A program made the translations under genes and the position numbers. A stretch of 32,413 nt of DNA from an uncultured Lachnospiraceae bacterium (GTDB taxonomy: Bacteria; Bacillota; Clostridia; Lachnospirales; Lachnospiraceae), in assembly GCA_947174015.1 (NCBI GenBank), contig CAMWHJ010000033.1:1-32413 (forward strand), written 5' to 3'. Below the pieces are notes generated by a model, which did no database searches, was not told the DNA's origin, and saw only the letters and a program-made list of their open reading frames with translations. Of the stretch, positions 14,451-21,258 are shown one piece after another; the first letter of the stretch is position 1, and each line of letters starts with the position of its first letter.

Positions 14451-15041
14451 TTACTTCACAAAGCCCATGTTTTTTACTGGAGACACACGAAACCAAACTT
14501 TTCCCTCTATGTCCTGTTTGTCCACATTTCCCACATTGGCAAAACGGCTGTCCTCGCTGTTGTTTGCATTGTCTCCAATGACAAAATATTCGTCTTCTCC
14601 TAAGATAACAGCATCACTTGCAATGCCCGCATCTTTAATCTCCACTTTTATATACTTACTTTCATAGACTTTACCATCAATTTTCAGGACACCATCCTCT
14701 ATCTGAATTGTTTCTCCGGGAAGTCCCACCACACGCTTTATGGTAAAATGCGTATTTTTATTGCCATTTGGCTGAAAGACAATCACATCCTCTCTCTGAG
14801 GATCTGTAAGCTTATATATAAATTTATTAATAATCACCTCATCTCGGTTGTATAAAGTAGGTTCCATAGATGCTCCAATTACATTTGTCTTTTCCCCCAC
14901 AAAATACACCAGCACAAAGGCGATTCCTATCACCAGAATAATTTCAAAAATCCAGCCTGCCACTTCTTTCAGCAGGTCATAATCCATCTCTTCACGCATT
15001 TTTTTTCTGCGTCGCCTGCGCCTTACGCTTGCCCTGCCCAT
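14451..15041 (-). CDS. lepB: Type I signal peptidase
   Basis: The 196-residue protein has a very basic cytoplasmic N-terminus (RRRRRRKK, residues 7-14), one transmembrane span (about 28-48), catalytic Ser58 in GASMEPTL and Lys102 in FTIKRVVGLPGE, and box E EYFVIGDNANNSEDSR. The start is placed at 15041 because GGTGGAG lies just upstream; the in-frame ATG at 15110 lies inside the rplS terminator. It sits between rplS and rbgA, its usual place in Firmicutes. It is a paralogue of the enzyme at 12903, and the two may differ in substrate preference or timing (inference). Confidence 0.95.
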   Translation of the reverse strand: MGRASVRRRRRRKKMREEMDYDLLKEVAGWIFEIILVIGIAFVLVYFVGEKTNVIGASMEPTLYNRDEVIINKFIYKLTDPQREDVIVFQPNGNKNTHFTIKRVVGLPGETIQIEDGVLKIDGKVYESKYIKVEIKDAGIASDAVILGEDEYFVIGDNANNSEDSRFANVGNVDKQDIEGKVWFRVSPVKNMGFVK

Positions 15042-15100
15042 TTCTCCACCACCTTTATTAAAACACAAAACTGATAAATACGTTCCACATAAGATACTAA

Positions 15101-15130
15101 AAAGGAACAAGTAAAACTGCTTGTTCCTTT
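15101..15130 (-). terminator. Rho-independent terminator after rplS
   Basis: AAAGGAACAAG and CTTGTTCCTTT form a perfect 11-bp stem with an 8-nt loop, followed on the minus strand by a T-run (CCTTTTTAG). It ends 8 nt after the rplS stop codon, so the downstream lepB would depend on read-through or its own promoter. Confidence 0.88.
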
Positions 15131-15138
15131 CCAGTAAA

Positions 15139-15486
15139 CTATTTCACTAATTCTTTTACTTTTGCTTTCTTACCGATACGCTCTCTTAAGTAGTTCAACT
15201 TAGCACGTCTAACTTTACCTCTTCTCACTACTTCAATTTTCTCAACGTTTGGTGAATGTAATGGCCATGTTTTTTCAACACCTACACCATTTGAAAACTT
15301 ACGAACTGTGAAAGTTTCTCTTGTGCTTCCACCCTGTCTCTTTAAGACAGTTCCTTCGAAGACCTGAATTCTTTCACGATTTCCTTCTTTAATCTTGGCA
15401 TGTACTCTTACGGTATCACCAACATGAAATTCGTCTACAGATGCTTTTAACTGAGCTGCTTCAATTTCTTTAATAATTGCGTTCAT
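15139..15486 (-). CDS. rplS: 50S ribosomal protein L19
   Basis: L19 lies at the 30S-50S interface of the ribosome. The 115-residue protein shows the family sequence throughout, for example [31 protein letters not shown], and the C-terminal [20 protein letters not shown]. The start is the ATG at 15486 behind TAAGGAGG; a longer in-frame reading to 15567 runs through the leader and is not used. It follows trmD, with its own promoter at 15578-15606, and is closed by a strong terminator. Confidence 0.98.
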   Translation of the reverse strand: MNAIIKEIEAAQLKASVDEFHVGDTVRVHAKIKEGNRERIQVFEGTVLKRQGGSTRETFTVRKFSNGVGVEKTWPLHSPNVEKIEVVRRGKVRRAKLNYLRERIGKKAKVKELVK

Positions 15487-15571
15487 TGTGTGCCTCCTTA
15501 AATTTTGGATGTTCTTAATACTTTTACGACAATTCTGTCTGGTAGCAGAGGACCATCTTTTTTTCACAACA
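15487..15571 (-). ncRNA. 5' leader of rplS (possible L19 autoregulatory leader)
   Basis: The promoter at the end of trmD predicts a leader of about 85 nt before rplS. It contains a partly self-complementary segment (GTCCTCTGCTACCAGACAG) upstream of the ribosome-binding site. An L19 leader is a known cis-regulatory RNA class in Firmicutes; I could not match its consensus here, so this is only a candidate. Confidence 0.25.
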
Positions 15572-15577
15572 GGATAA

Positions 15578-15606
15578 ATTATATCACATACTCATGTCTG
15601 TTGCAA
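15578..15606 (-). promoter_or_regulatory. Internal sigma-A promoter for rplS
   Basis: On the minus strand TTGCAA (15606-15601), a 17-nt spacer and TATAAT (15583-15578) with an extended TG. The -35 box lies within the last codons of trmD and the -10 just after its stop, giving rplS a supply independent of the upstream genes. Confidence 0.75.
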
Positions 15607-16350
15607 GCGTTTTTCCTTTTCTTCTACATATTTTTCTAAAAAAATTCGTTCCTTTTTGGATAGCACTGCCTGTTCGATTAAATCCGGACGATGATCCACT
15701 GTCAGCATAATGGACTGTTCCCTGCGCCACTTCTCAATATTGGCATGGTGCCCGGACAAAAGCACCGGGGGCACCTGTTTATCCCGCCAGATCTCCGGAC
15801 GGCTGTACTGGGGATATTCCAGCAAGTTATCATGAAAGGTCTCGAACTCCGCAGAGGCTTCATTGTGAAGTACATCCTCCAAAAGTCTTGAGATGGCATC
15901 TATCATTACCATGGCAGGCAGCTCTCCGCCAGTGAGCACATAGTCACCGATGGACACATAATCTGTTACAATCTCCTCTAAAACCCGCTGGTCAATGCCT
16001 TCGTAATGACCGCACAAAAACACCAAATCTTCTTCTCTTGCAAGTTCTTCTGCCATGGACTGGGTAAATTGTCTGCCCTGAGGTGTCATGTACAATACTC
16101 TGGGCTTTCTGCCGATTTTCTTCTCCACATGCTGGTATGCATCATAAACCGGCTGTGCTTGTATTACCATGCCGGCACCTCCGCCATAGGGATAATCGTC
16201 CACTCTGTTATGTTTGTTCTGTGTAAAATCCCGGATATTCACTGCTTCTATGAAAAGCAGTCCCTTTTCCTTGGCTCTACCGATAATGCTGGTATTTAGT
16301 CCATCCATTACCATATCCGGGAAAAGTGTTAAAATATGGTAGTTCATCAC
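15592..16350 (-). CDS. trmD: tRNA (guanine-N1-)-methyltransferase
   Basis: TrmD methylates G37 next to the anticodon of several tRNAs with S-adenosylmethionine, preventing frameshifts. The 252-residue SPOUT enzyme shows YHILTLFPDM at the start, the KHNRVDDYPYGGGAGMV loop, LYMTPQGRQFTQ, and the trefoil-knot cofactor site LCGHYEGIDQRVLEE and SIGDYVLTGGELPAMVMIDA. The C-terminal LLSGHHANIEKWRREQSI is complete. AGGAGC precedes two consecutive ATG codons; either could be the start. It begins 6 nt after rimM, with coupled translation likely. Confidence 0.97.
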   Translation of the reverse strand: MMNYHILTLFPDMVMDGLNTSIIGRAKEKGLLFIEAVNIRDFTQNKHNRVDDYPYGGGAGMVIQAQPVYDAYQHVEKKIGRKPRVLYMTPQGRQFTQSMAEELAREEDLVFLCGHYEGIDQRVLEEIVTDYVSIGDYVLTGGELPAMVMIDAISRLLEDVLHNEASAEFETFHDNLLEYPQYSRPEIWRDKQVPPVLLSGHHANIEKWRREQSIMLTVDHRPDLIEQAVLSKKERIFLEKYVEEKEKRLQQT

Positions 16351-16356
16351 AAGCTC

Positions 16357-16866
16357 CTAATCCAACAATCCCGGCATCACATGTACCGTAATTCTCTGTT
16401 GCTCCACATCCACATTGAGAACACACTGTTTAATGACCGGAAACAACAGCTCCTGACCGGCTTCGTTCTCTACAATATACACATCATTGGCACCTGTCTG
16501 CATCACATCTTTCAGGTTTCCAAGAACCTTTCCTTCCTCGTCTTCCACCACGCTGCCCACAATATCAGCGATAAAGTACTCGTCCTTTTCCAATTTTACC
16601 GCATGTTCTCTTGTGACATACAAATTCTTGCCTTTGTATTTCTCTATATCATTAATGCTGTCGTACCCTTTAAATTTTAGAATAACAAACTGTTTAAAAA
16701 ATTTTACCCCCTGAATCTCCAAGGTCAGTTGTTCTTTTCCGGTATCCAGCACTACTTCTTTCAATTTTTTAAAACGATTCACATCATCGGTGGTGGGAAA
16801 AACCTTTACCTCACCGCGAATTCCATGGGTAGATGTGATGGCACCTACCTGCAGCATTTTTTCCAT
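16357..16866 (-). CDS. rimM: 16S rRNA processing protein RimM
   Basis: RimM assists maturation of the 30S head and binds S19. The 169-residue protein has the N-terminal beta-barrel signature [20 protein letters not shown] and the linker [12 protein letters not shown]. The C-terminal PRC-barrel domain contains [29 protein letters not shown] and the ending [18 protein letters not shown] lies 11 nt before the ATG. It precedes trmD as in most bacteria. The terminator after khpA (17001-17028) implies a separate promoter for rimM-trmD within 16870-17000. Confidence 0.96.
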   Translation of the reverse strand: MEKMLQVGAITSTHGIRGEVKVFPTTDDVNRFKKLKEVVLDTGKEQLTLEIQGVKFFKQFVILKFKGYDSINDIEKYKGKNLYVTREHAVKLEKDEYFIADIVGSVVEDEEGKVLGNLKDVMQTGANDVYIVENEAGQELLFPVIKQCVLNVDVEQQRITVHVMPGLLD

Positions 16867-16948
16867 ATCACTATGTTCTCCTTTATAGGTTGCTCTTTAA
16901 GTTTCACCATCTGTCACAGGGTGTTTGTATGTTCCTTATAACTTTAGA

Positions 16949-16983
16949 ACAATAGAAAGCACGCTTTGCAAACTTTCTATTGT
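16949..16983 (-). promoter_or_regulatory. 11-bp inverted repeat upstream of rimM
   Basis: ACAATAGAAAG and CTTTCTATTGT pair perfectly around 13 nt. It lies between the khpA terminator and the rimM start, where the rimM-trmD promoter should be. No T-run follows, so a regulator site or RNA structure is more likely than a terminator. Confidence 0.4.
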
Positions 16984-17000
16984 CATGAATAATGACTAAA

Positions 17001-17028
17001 AAAGGCTCTCCCTTATCGGAAAGCCTTT
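17001..17028 (-). terminator. Rho-independent terminator after khpA
   Basis: AAAGGCT and AGCCTTT with an inner TCC/GGA pair form the stem; on the minus strand TTTTTTAG follows. It lies 24 nt after the khpA stop and separates ylxM-ffh-rpsP-khpA from rimM-trmD. Confidence 0.85.
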
Positions 17029-17051
17029 CTTATTCCGCATTTCTGCTGATG

Positions 17052-17282
17052 CTATTGTACAATATCTACAATAATCTTTTTATTCTCCTTAGAAGCTGCT
17101 GACTTCACAATGGTGCGAATTGCCTTTGCTGCACGTCCCTGTTTTCCAATGACTTTGCCCATATCATCTTTTGCAACATGAAGTTCCAAAACAATGGCTC
17201 CGTCCTTTTCCTTTTCCGTGACTACCACTTCCTCAGGATTATCCACGAGTGATTTTGCAATAACTTCAACTAACTCTTTCAT
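17052..17282 (-). CDS. khpA: KH-domain RNA-binding protein KhpA
   Basis: The 76-residue protein is a single type-II KH domain with the RNA-binding loop GKVIGKQGRAAKAIR (GxxG as GKQG). KhpA forms a dimer or pairs with KhpB/EloR and affects cell elongation, division and small-RNA-related regulation in Firmicutes. The length is typical. It follows rpsP by 74 nt, with a strong hairpin in the gap (17304-17330), and precedes rimM, its standard location. A ribosome-binding site (GGAGGCAGACAG) precedes the ATG. Confidence 0.95.
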   Translation of the reverse strand: MKELVEVIAKSLVDNPEEVVVTEKEKDGAIVLELHVAKDDMGKVIGKQGRAAKAIRTIVKSAASKENKKIIVDIVQ

Positions 17283-17303
17283 CTGTCTGCCTCCGTCTAT
17301 ACA

Positions 17304-17330
17304 TAATCCATCAGCACCGCTGATGGATTA
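17304..17330 (-). other. Stable hairpin between rpsP and khpA
   Basis: TAATCCATCAGC and GCTGATGGATTA form a perfect 12-bp stem closed by a 3-nt loop. No T-run follows. It may be an RNA processing or stabilising structure that tunes khpA relative to the abundant rpsP. Confidence 0.6.
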
Positions 17331-17356
17331 CATACTTGCACAATTCCCTTAGTTGA

Positions 17357-17602
17357 TTATTTCTCAATTCCAGCCAACTTAAAAATCTTTCCAACAACCT
17401 CTGTTGGCTGAGCACCATTAGCTAACCACTTCTTTGCCAATTCTTCATTTACATGAAATTCACTTGGATCTTTTGTAGGATCGTATGTTCCGATTTCTTC
17501 GATAAACTTACCATCTCTCGGAGAACGAGAATCAGCTACGATAATTCTATAAAAAGGAGCCTTCTTCTGTCCCATTCTTCTTAATCTAATCTTTACTGCC
17601 AT
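17357..17602 (-). CDS. rpsP: 30S ribosomal protein S16
   Basis: S16 is an assembly protein of the 30S body. The 81-residue protein shows the complete family sequence: [40 protein letters not shown] and the C-terminal [25 protein letters not shown] lies at the right distance from the ATG. It follows ffh by 36 nt and is in the same transcript. Confidence 0.98.
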   Translation of the reverse strand: MAVKIRLRRMGQKKAPFYRIIVADSRSPRDGKFIEEIGTYDPTKDPSEFHVNEELAKKWLANGAQPTEVVGKIFKLAGIEK

Positions 17603-17638
17603 TGTATTTCACCTCCTTGGTTTCTTAGTAATTATATG

Positions 17639-18985
17639 TTAAAAAGGAAGTTTAAACTTACCTCTTTTACCACCATGTCCGCCCATAAGTCCGGGCACCT
17701 GCTTCATCATTTTCTTAGTCTGCTCAAACTGCTTTATAAAACGGTTTACTTCACCTATATCAATTCCTGCACCAGCAGCAATTCTACGCTTTCTGGACGG
17801 ATTTAACAAATCTGGATTTTCTCTTTCCCTGGGTGTCATGGAAAGGATAATTGCTTCTGTTTTTGCCAATGCTTTCTCTCCGGCATCCGTATCCAAATCC
17901 TTCATCTGTGCTCCCATCCCCGGCAGCATACCCAAGATAGAAGATAATCCACCCATTTTCCGCATTTGGCTCATACTCTCCAAATAATCATTAAAATCAA
18001 ATTTATTCTTTTTAAAGCGTTCTTCCATCTCCTTGGCTTTGTCTTCATCAATTTCTGCCTGAGCTTTTTCAATTAAGCTCATCACATCACCCATGCCAAG
18101 AATTCTGGATGCCATTCTATCTGGATAGAACTGTTCTAAATCCGAAAGTTTTTCTCCTGTGGCTGCGTAAAAAATAGGTTTTCCGGTTACTTCTCGAATG
18201 GAAAGGGCTGCACCGCCTCTGGTGTCACCGTCCAACTTAGTAAGAATCACACCATCAATTCCAATGCGGTTATTGAACGTCTCTGCCACATTTACTGCAT
18301 CCTGACCAGTCATGGCATCCACCACCAACACTGTCTGATGAACCTCTACGGTTTCTCGGATATCCACCAATTCCTGCATCATGTCTTCATCCACATGAAG
18401 TCTTCCCGCAGTATCAATGATAATCAGATTGTTTCCATTCTTTTCTGCATGTTCCATGGCTGCCTTTACGATATTCACCGGCTTGTGATTATCACCCATG
18501 GCAAACATATCTACATTGACCTTTTCTGCATTAATCTGCAACTGTTTGATGGCTGCCGGACGATAGATATCACAGGCAACCAGCAAAGGTTTCTTTCCCT
18601 TCTGCTTAAACTTGCCCGCCAACTTAGCCGCAGTGGTTGTCTTACCTGCACCCTGCAAACCTGCCATCATAATTACAGTGGTGGCTTTTCCCGGCTGCAA
18701 TGCAATCTCTTTTGTCTCTGAGCCCATCAGGTTCACCAGTTCTTCATTTACTATCTTGATCACCATCTGTCCCGGATTCAGACCGTTCATTACGTCCTGA
18801 CCCACGGCACGCTCCTGTACACTCTTGACAAATTTCTTTACAACCTTGAAGTTTACATCGGCTTCTAACAGCGCCATTTTCACTTCTTTTAAGGCAATTT
18901 TAACATCCTCTTCGGTAAGCTTTCCTTTACTCCGAAGTTTTTTAAATACATTTTGAAGTTTGTCCGTTAAGCTGTCAAATGCCAT
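17639..18985 (-). CDS. ffh: Signal recognition particle protein Ffh (SRP54)
   Basis: Ffh binds signal sequences and the SRP RNA and directs nascent membrane proteins to FtsY and the translocon. The 448-residue protein has the N domain (1-90) and the G domain, with the P-loop GLQGAGKTTTAAKLA near 110, DTAGR, and TKLDGDTRGGAALS. The methionine-rich M domain (about 325-448) includes GMLPGMGAQMKDLD and the RNA-binding SMTPRERENPDLLNPSRKRR. The tail GGHGGKRGKFKLPF is usual for clostridia. It starts 2 nt after ylxM ends, so the two are translated together. Confidence 0.98.
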   Translation of the reverse strand: MAFDSLTDKLQNVFKKLRSKGKLTEEDVKIALKEVKMALLEADVNFKVVKKFVKSVQERAVGQDVMNGLNPGQMVIKIVNEELVNLMGSETKEIALQPGKATTVIMMAGLQGAGKTTTAAKLAGKFKQKGKKPLLVACDIYRPAAIKQLQINAEKVNVDMFAMGDNHKPVNIVKAAMEHAEKNGNNLIIIDTAGRLHVDEDMMQELVDIRETVEVHQTVLVVDAMTGQDAVNVAETFNNRIGIDGVILTKLDGDTRGGAALSIREVTGKPIFYAATGEKLSDLEQFYPDRMASRILGMGDVMSLIEKAQAEIDEDKAKEMEERFKKNKFDFNDYLESMSQMRKMGGLSSILGMLPGMGAQMKDLDTDAGEKALAKTEAIILSMTPRERENPDLLNPSRKRRIAAGAGIDIGEVNRFIKQFEQTKKMMKQVPGLMGGHGGKRGKFKLPF

Positions 18986-18987
18986 TC

Positions 18988-19332
18988 TTATAATTCCTCC
19001 AAAATCTCGTTGGAAATAGCTTGGATTTGCTGAATCAATATCGCTTTCTCTATTTCCTCCGCCTGTTCTGCCACTGCATGAATGTGATGAACCTTCTCTT
19101 TGATATGAAGAAACTTCTCTACTAAGTGAAGCTTTTCTTCATATTCCAGCAAAAGCTTGTTGGTTCTCTTAATCAAATCATGAACACCTTGTCTGCTGAT
19201 TCCTTTTTCTTCTGCCACTTCTGTTAAGGAGTAATCATTTAAAATCACATCCTCAAAAACCTGCTTTTGATTATCCGTAAGCAGTTCACCATAGAAATCA
19301 TACAACAATGCCTGCTCTACAAATCTTTCCAT
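18988..19332 (-). CDS. ylxM: YlxM/p13-like sigma-70 region 4-like DNA-binding protein
   Basis: The 114-residue protein is the usual partner encoded before ffh in Firmicutes; in streptococci YlxM interacts with the SRP and modulates its GTPase activity. Residues 1-70 form a helix-turn-helix like sigma region 4 (LTDNQKQVFEDVILNDYSLT, EVAEEKGISRQGVHDLIKRT), followed by a coiled-coil-like helix. The start at 19332 is preferred over GTG 19341 and ATG 19338, because AGGTGA lies 5 nt before it and the predicted transcription start is near 19342. It is the first gene of the ffh transcript. Confidence 0.93.
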   Translation of the reverse strand: MERFVEQALLYDFYGELLTDNQKQVFEDVILNDYSLTEVAEEKGISRQGVHDLIKRTNKLLLEYEEKLHLVEKFLHIKEKVHHIHAVAEQAEEIEKAILIQQIQAISNEILEEL

Positions 19333-19348
19333 TTGCATCACCTAAGAT

Positions 19349-19377
19349 AGAATACACGATCTGTTTTTTTTTGTCAA
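19349..19377 (-). promoter_or_regulatory. Sigma-A promoter of the ylxM-ffh-rpsP-khpA unit
   Basis: On the minus strand TTGACA (19377-19372), a 17-nt spacer rich in A, and TATTCT (19354-19349). Transcription would begin near 19342, leaving a leader of only about 10 nt that is mostly ribosome-binding site. Confidence 0.85.
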
Positions 19378-19418
19378 GTAATTTATCTTTACATTTTTAT
19401 TTTTTTTTACTAATTGCT

Positions 19419-19756
19419 GTCAAGGACAGAATTGCTGTGGCCTTTGATGAACTGCCCTTTCATGAGCAGCTAAATGCCAAGAAGTTAGACACTATTTTAT
19501 CCGGACTATTTTGGTTATGGATGAGGCAACTGCCGGCTTGGATCCCGTGGTGCACAGTGGAATGCTGGATGTGTTTCTGGAATATATCCAAGATGAAAAT
19601 CACAGTATTTTTATGTCCTCCCACATTACCAGTGACTTAGAAAAAATTGCCGACAGCATCACTTTTATCCACGACGGAACACTGCTGCTTCCCCTCTACT
19701 TGATATCCGGTTTGGCAGCAAGCATGGCAACTACTATAAGCTTGGTCTTATACTGA
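19419..19756 (+). pseudogene. ABC transporter ATPase remnant with internal deletion
   Basis: The first part reads VKDRIAVAFDELPFHEQLNA in one frame up to SGLF, then a frame change joins ILVMDEATAGLDPVV (Walker B and D-loop), a normal stretch, and MSSHITSDLEKIADSITFIH (H-switch). Walker A is missing because the 5' end is absent, and the region with the ABC signature has been deleted at the frame change. The closest type is the GntR-linked YtrB/BcrA-like ATPase of Firmicutes exporters. Downstream it runs into a permease fragment. Confidence 0.75.
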
Positions 19757-19848
19757 TTTTCCTGTTACTATTTACAGTTTATTGGCTGTATGGAGACCCA
19801 AATCATAGGATAACTTTGACAACATCATGGACTTTTTGGCAAATTTAA
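19726..19848 (+). pseudogene. ABC-2 permease remnant
   Basis: In a frame different from the ATPase tail the sequence reads GNYYKLGLILIFLLLFTVYW, one hydrophobic span, and ends at a TAA at 19848. It looks like the N-terminal part of the membrane subunit that normally accompanies the ATPase remnant. No start codon or ribosome-binding site is left. Confidence 0.4.
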
Positions 19849-19897
19849 TCATTGAAACGCTTTCTGATTTTGTGCTGTTTCTCTATGGTGTATTCCC

Positions 19898-20042
19898 TTG
19901 GCTGTCTCTTATGACTTTCTATGGTTCTTACCGGCTCTCTCCACACTGCTTGGCTACTTTGGCATGTTTGGACCGGCTCTTGGAACACTGTCAGCACGCC
20001 TTATCACCAAAGAGGGGTTTCGCACTGCTTACCTTCAGGTAA
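19898..20042 (+). pseudogene. CPBP intramembrane protease N-terminal remnant
   Basis: The reading FLPALSTLLGYFGMFGPALG followed by TLSARLITKEGFRTAYLQ matches the N-terminal part of CPBP (CAAX-like) proteases; the catalytic EExxxR and histidine segments are absent. It is joined directly to an XRE regulator remnant. A complete CPBP gene is present at 24043-24948, but this fragment is not a copy of it. Confidence 0.5.
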
Positions 20043-20324
20043 ATGCAGAAGGGAATAAAAATATTATTGTGCCGCCTTACGCAAATTACGGGTGTGTCTG
20101 GACACCATATCAAGGGTATAGAGGAAAGCACAAGACAGCCTACCATTGAAACGCTCGGTCGTCTTGCGGTCGCACTCGGTTCTTCTCTGGCTGAAATATT
20201 CAACGATGATACGGAGTGTACTTATCTTTCTGAAAAAGAAAGACGGTTGATTGAGAATTCCCGTACTCTATCCGATGAAAAAGCGGAAGCTCTGCTGAAT
20301 ATGAGTGATGTTCTGAATAAATAA
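20043..20324 (+). pseudogene. XRE-family regulator remnant with damaged helix-turn-helix
   Basis: From about 20085 the sequence reads RLTQITGVSGHHIKGIEEST and RQPTIETLGRLAVALGSSLAEIF, a Cro/C1-type helix-turn-helix in which several residues of helix 2 are missing after LTQ and the N-terminal helix is replaced by unrelated sequence. The C-terminal tail (YLSEKERRLIENSRTLSDEK) is intact. A terminator follows 5 nt after the stop. Confidence 0.6.
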
Positions 20325-20329
20325 ATGTT

Positions 20330-20364
20330 GGCTATTGTATTTGAAGTACAATAGCCTTATTTTT
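20330..20364 (+). terminator. Rho-independent terminator after the XRE remnant
   Basis: GGCTATTGTA and TACAATAGCC form a perfect 10-bp stem with a 7-nt loop, followed by TTATTTTT. Confidence 0.88.
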
Positions 20365-20431
20365 CACTCATAAGGGACGTATAAGTCCTTGGTGAAAAGT
20401 CAAGAAATTGGTTTCATAATTTTTTAGGCAG

Positions 20432-20460
20432 AAAAAAGACTCCGCCATTCAAGGCAGGAG
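20432..20460 (-). terminator. Terminator for a minus-strand transcript
   Basis: On the minus strand CTCC-T-GCC pairs with GGC-GGAG around a 6-nt loop and is followed by TTTTTT. It ends 16 nt after the small reading frame at 20476-20664, supporting (past) transcription of it. Confidence 0.6.
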
Positions 20461-20475
20461 GCTTTGTGTTGCATA

Positions 20476-20664
20476 TCAAACTGTAATTTCTGTTCCATCC
20501 CGGAAGATCACAATTTTTTCTCCGTCCACTGTGACCATATAGAGCTGCAAAATGATACCAAAATTGCAATAACCGATTTTATAAGAAACAAAAGTGAAGG
20601 GGAAAGTCGGCTCGGATTTTGTGTCTCCTTCAAACTTGATTTGTTTTACATACTGTGCCAACAC
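20476..20664 (-). CDS. Small hypothetical reading frame
   Basis: About 62 codons ending DGEKIVIFRDGTEITV are open, and a terminator follows. The first possible starts are a GTG and a TTG, and no ribosome-binding site is seen, so this may be the 3' remnant of a longer gene rather than a complete one. The C-terminal strand-turn-strand pattern recalls no family with certainty. It lies among decayed genes. Confidence 0.3.
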   Translation of the reverse strand: MLAQYVKQIKFEGDTKSEPTFPFTFVSYKIGYCNFGIILQLYMVTVDGEKIVIFRDGTEITV

Positions 20665-20746
20665 AAATGATTTTCATAGTTTCTACTAAACCGAAGAAAT
20701 CTGAAACGTGTTTCATGTATAATCTGACGAATATTCATATTGATGA

Positions 20747-20808
20747 TTGACAGAAGTTTTTTATGCTGTATAATACAATTAGAAACCTAATTATTAGATA
20801 GCTAATTA
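20747..20808 (+). promoter_or_regulatory. marR promoter with a MarR-type operator at the start site
   Basis: TTGACA (20747-20752), 16 nt, TATAAT (20769-20774): a near-perfect sigma-A promoter with the start near 20781. Immediately downstream, 20787-20807 reads CTAATTATTAGATAGCTAATT: a palindrome CTAAT-T-ATTAG plus a second TTAG-ATAG-CTAA inverted pair. A repressor bound here would block the promoter, which suggests autoregulation by the MarR protein. Confidence 0.75.
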
Positions 20809-20820
20809 AAGGAGGAAGCT

Positions 20821-21258
20821 ATGAAAGAGTCTCTTCATTATCTGCTTATGGCAGATCACTTATTATTTCAGAAGTCTTTGCTCGCAGGCATTAAAGATAC
20901 TGGTCTGACACCGGGGCAGCCTAAGATTCTTGATTATTTAGTATTCCATGACGGTGCTGTCCAGAAAGAGATTGCTGAAGCCTGTCATATTGAGCCAGCA
21001 ACCATTACTTCTGTTTTGCTTGGAATGGAAAACAAGGGTCTCATCATACGAAAAAATCTAAACAGCAACCGGCGAAGTTTATATGTCTATCTGACTGACA
21101 AGGGAAAGCTGCTTGCGGAACAGGTAGAAATGCAGTTCAGAGATATAGAGGAAAAAGCACTCTCAGGATTCGGTGATGATGAGAAAGAAATACTTACGAT
21201 TTTTCTGACAAGAATCAATCAGAATATGAAAGGAGCTGTTGATCATGAGCAAAACTAA
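20821..21258 (+). CDS. MarR-family transcriptional regulator
   Basis: The 145-residue winged-helix protein shows the MarR pattern: LTPGQPKILDYLVFHDG, the helix-turn-helix VQKEIAEACHIEPATITSVL, the recognition helix continuing to MENKGLI, and the wing NSNRRSLYVYLTDKG, followed by a C-terminal dimerisation helix. AGGAGG lies 5 nt before the ATG. It probably represses its own operon through the palindromes at 20787-20807. The next gene, a YczE-like membrane protein, overlaps its end by 14 nt, so that protein is the likely regulated output. The ligand is unknown. Confidence 0.93.
   Translation: MKESLHYLLMADHLLFQKSLLAGIKDTGLTPGQPKILDYLVFHDGAVQKEIAEACHIEPATITSVLLGMENKGLIIRKNLNSNRRSLYVYLTDKGKLLAEQVEMQFRDIEEKALSGFGDDEKEILTIFLTRINQNMKGAVDHEQN

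Noticed and set aside
13579-14496. Longer forms of rbgA, lepB (to 15110), rplS (to 15567), the CPBP gene (to 24996) and the DUF1287 gene (to 23950)
   Set aside because: In each case the extra N-terminal residues are not family-like, and a good ribosome-binding site lies directly before the shorter start; some extensions run into terminators or promoters.
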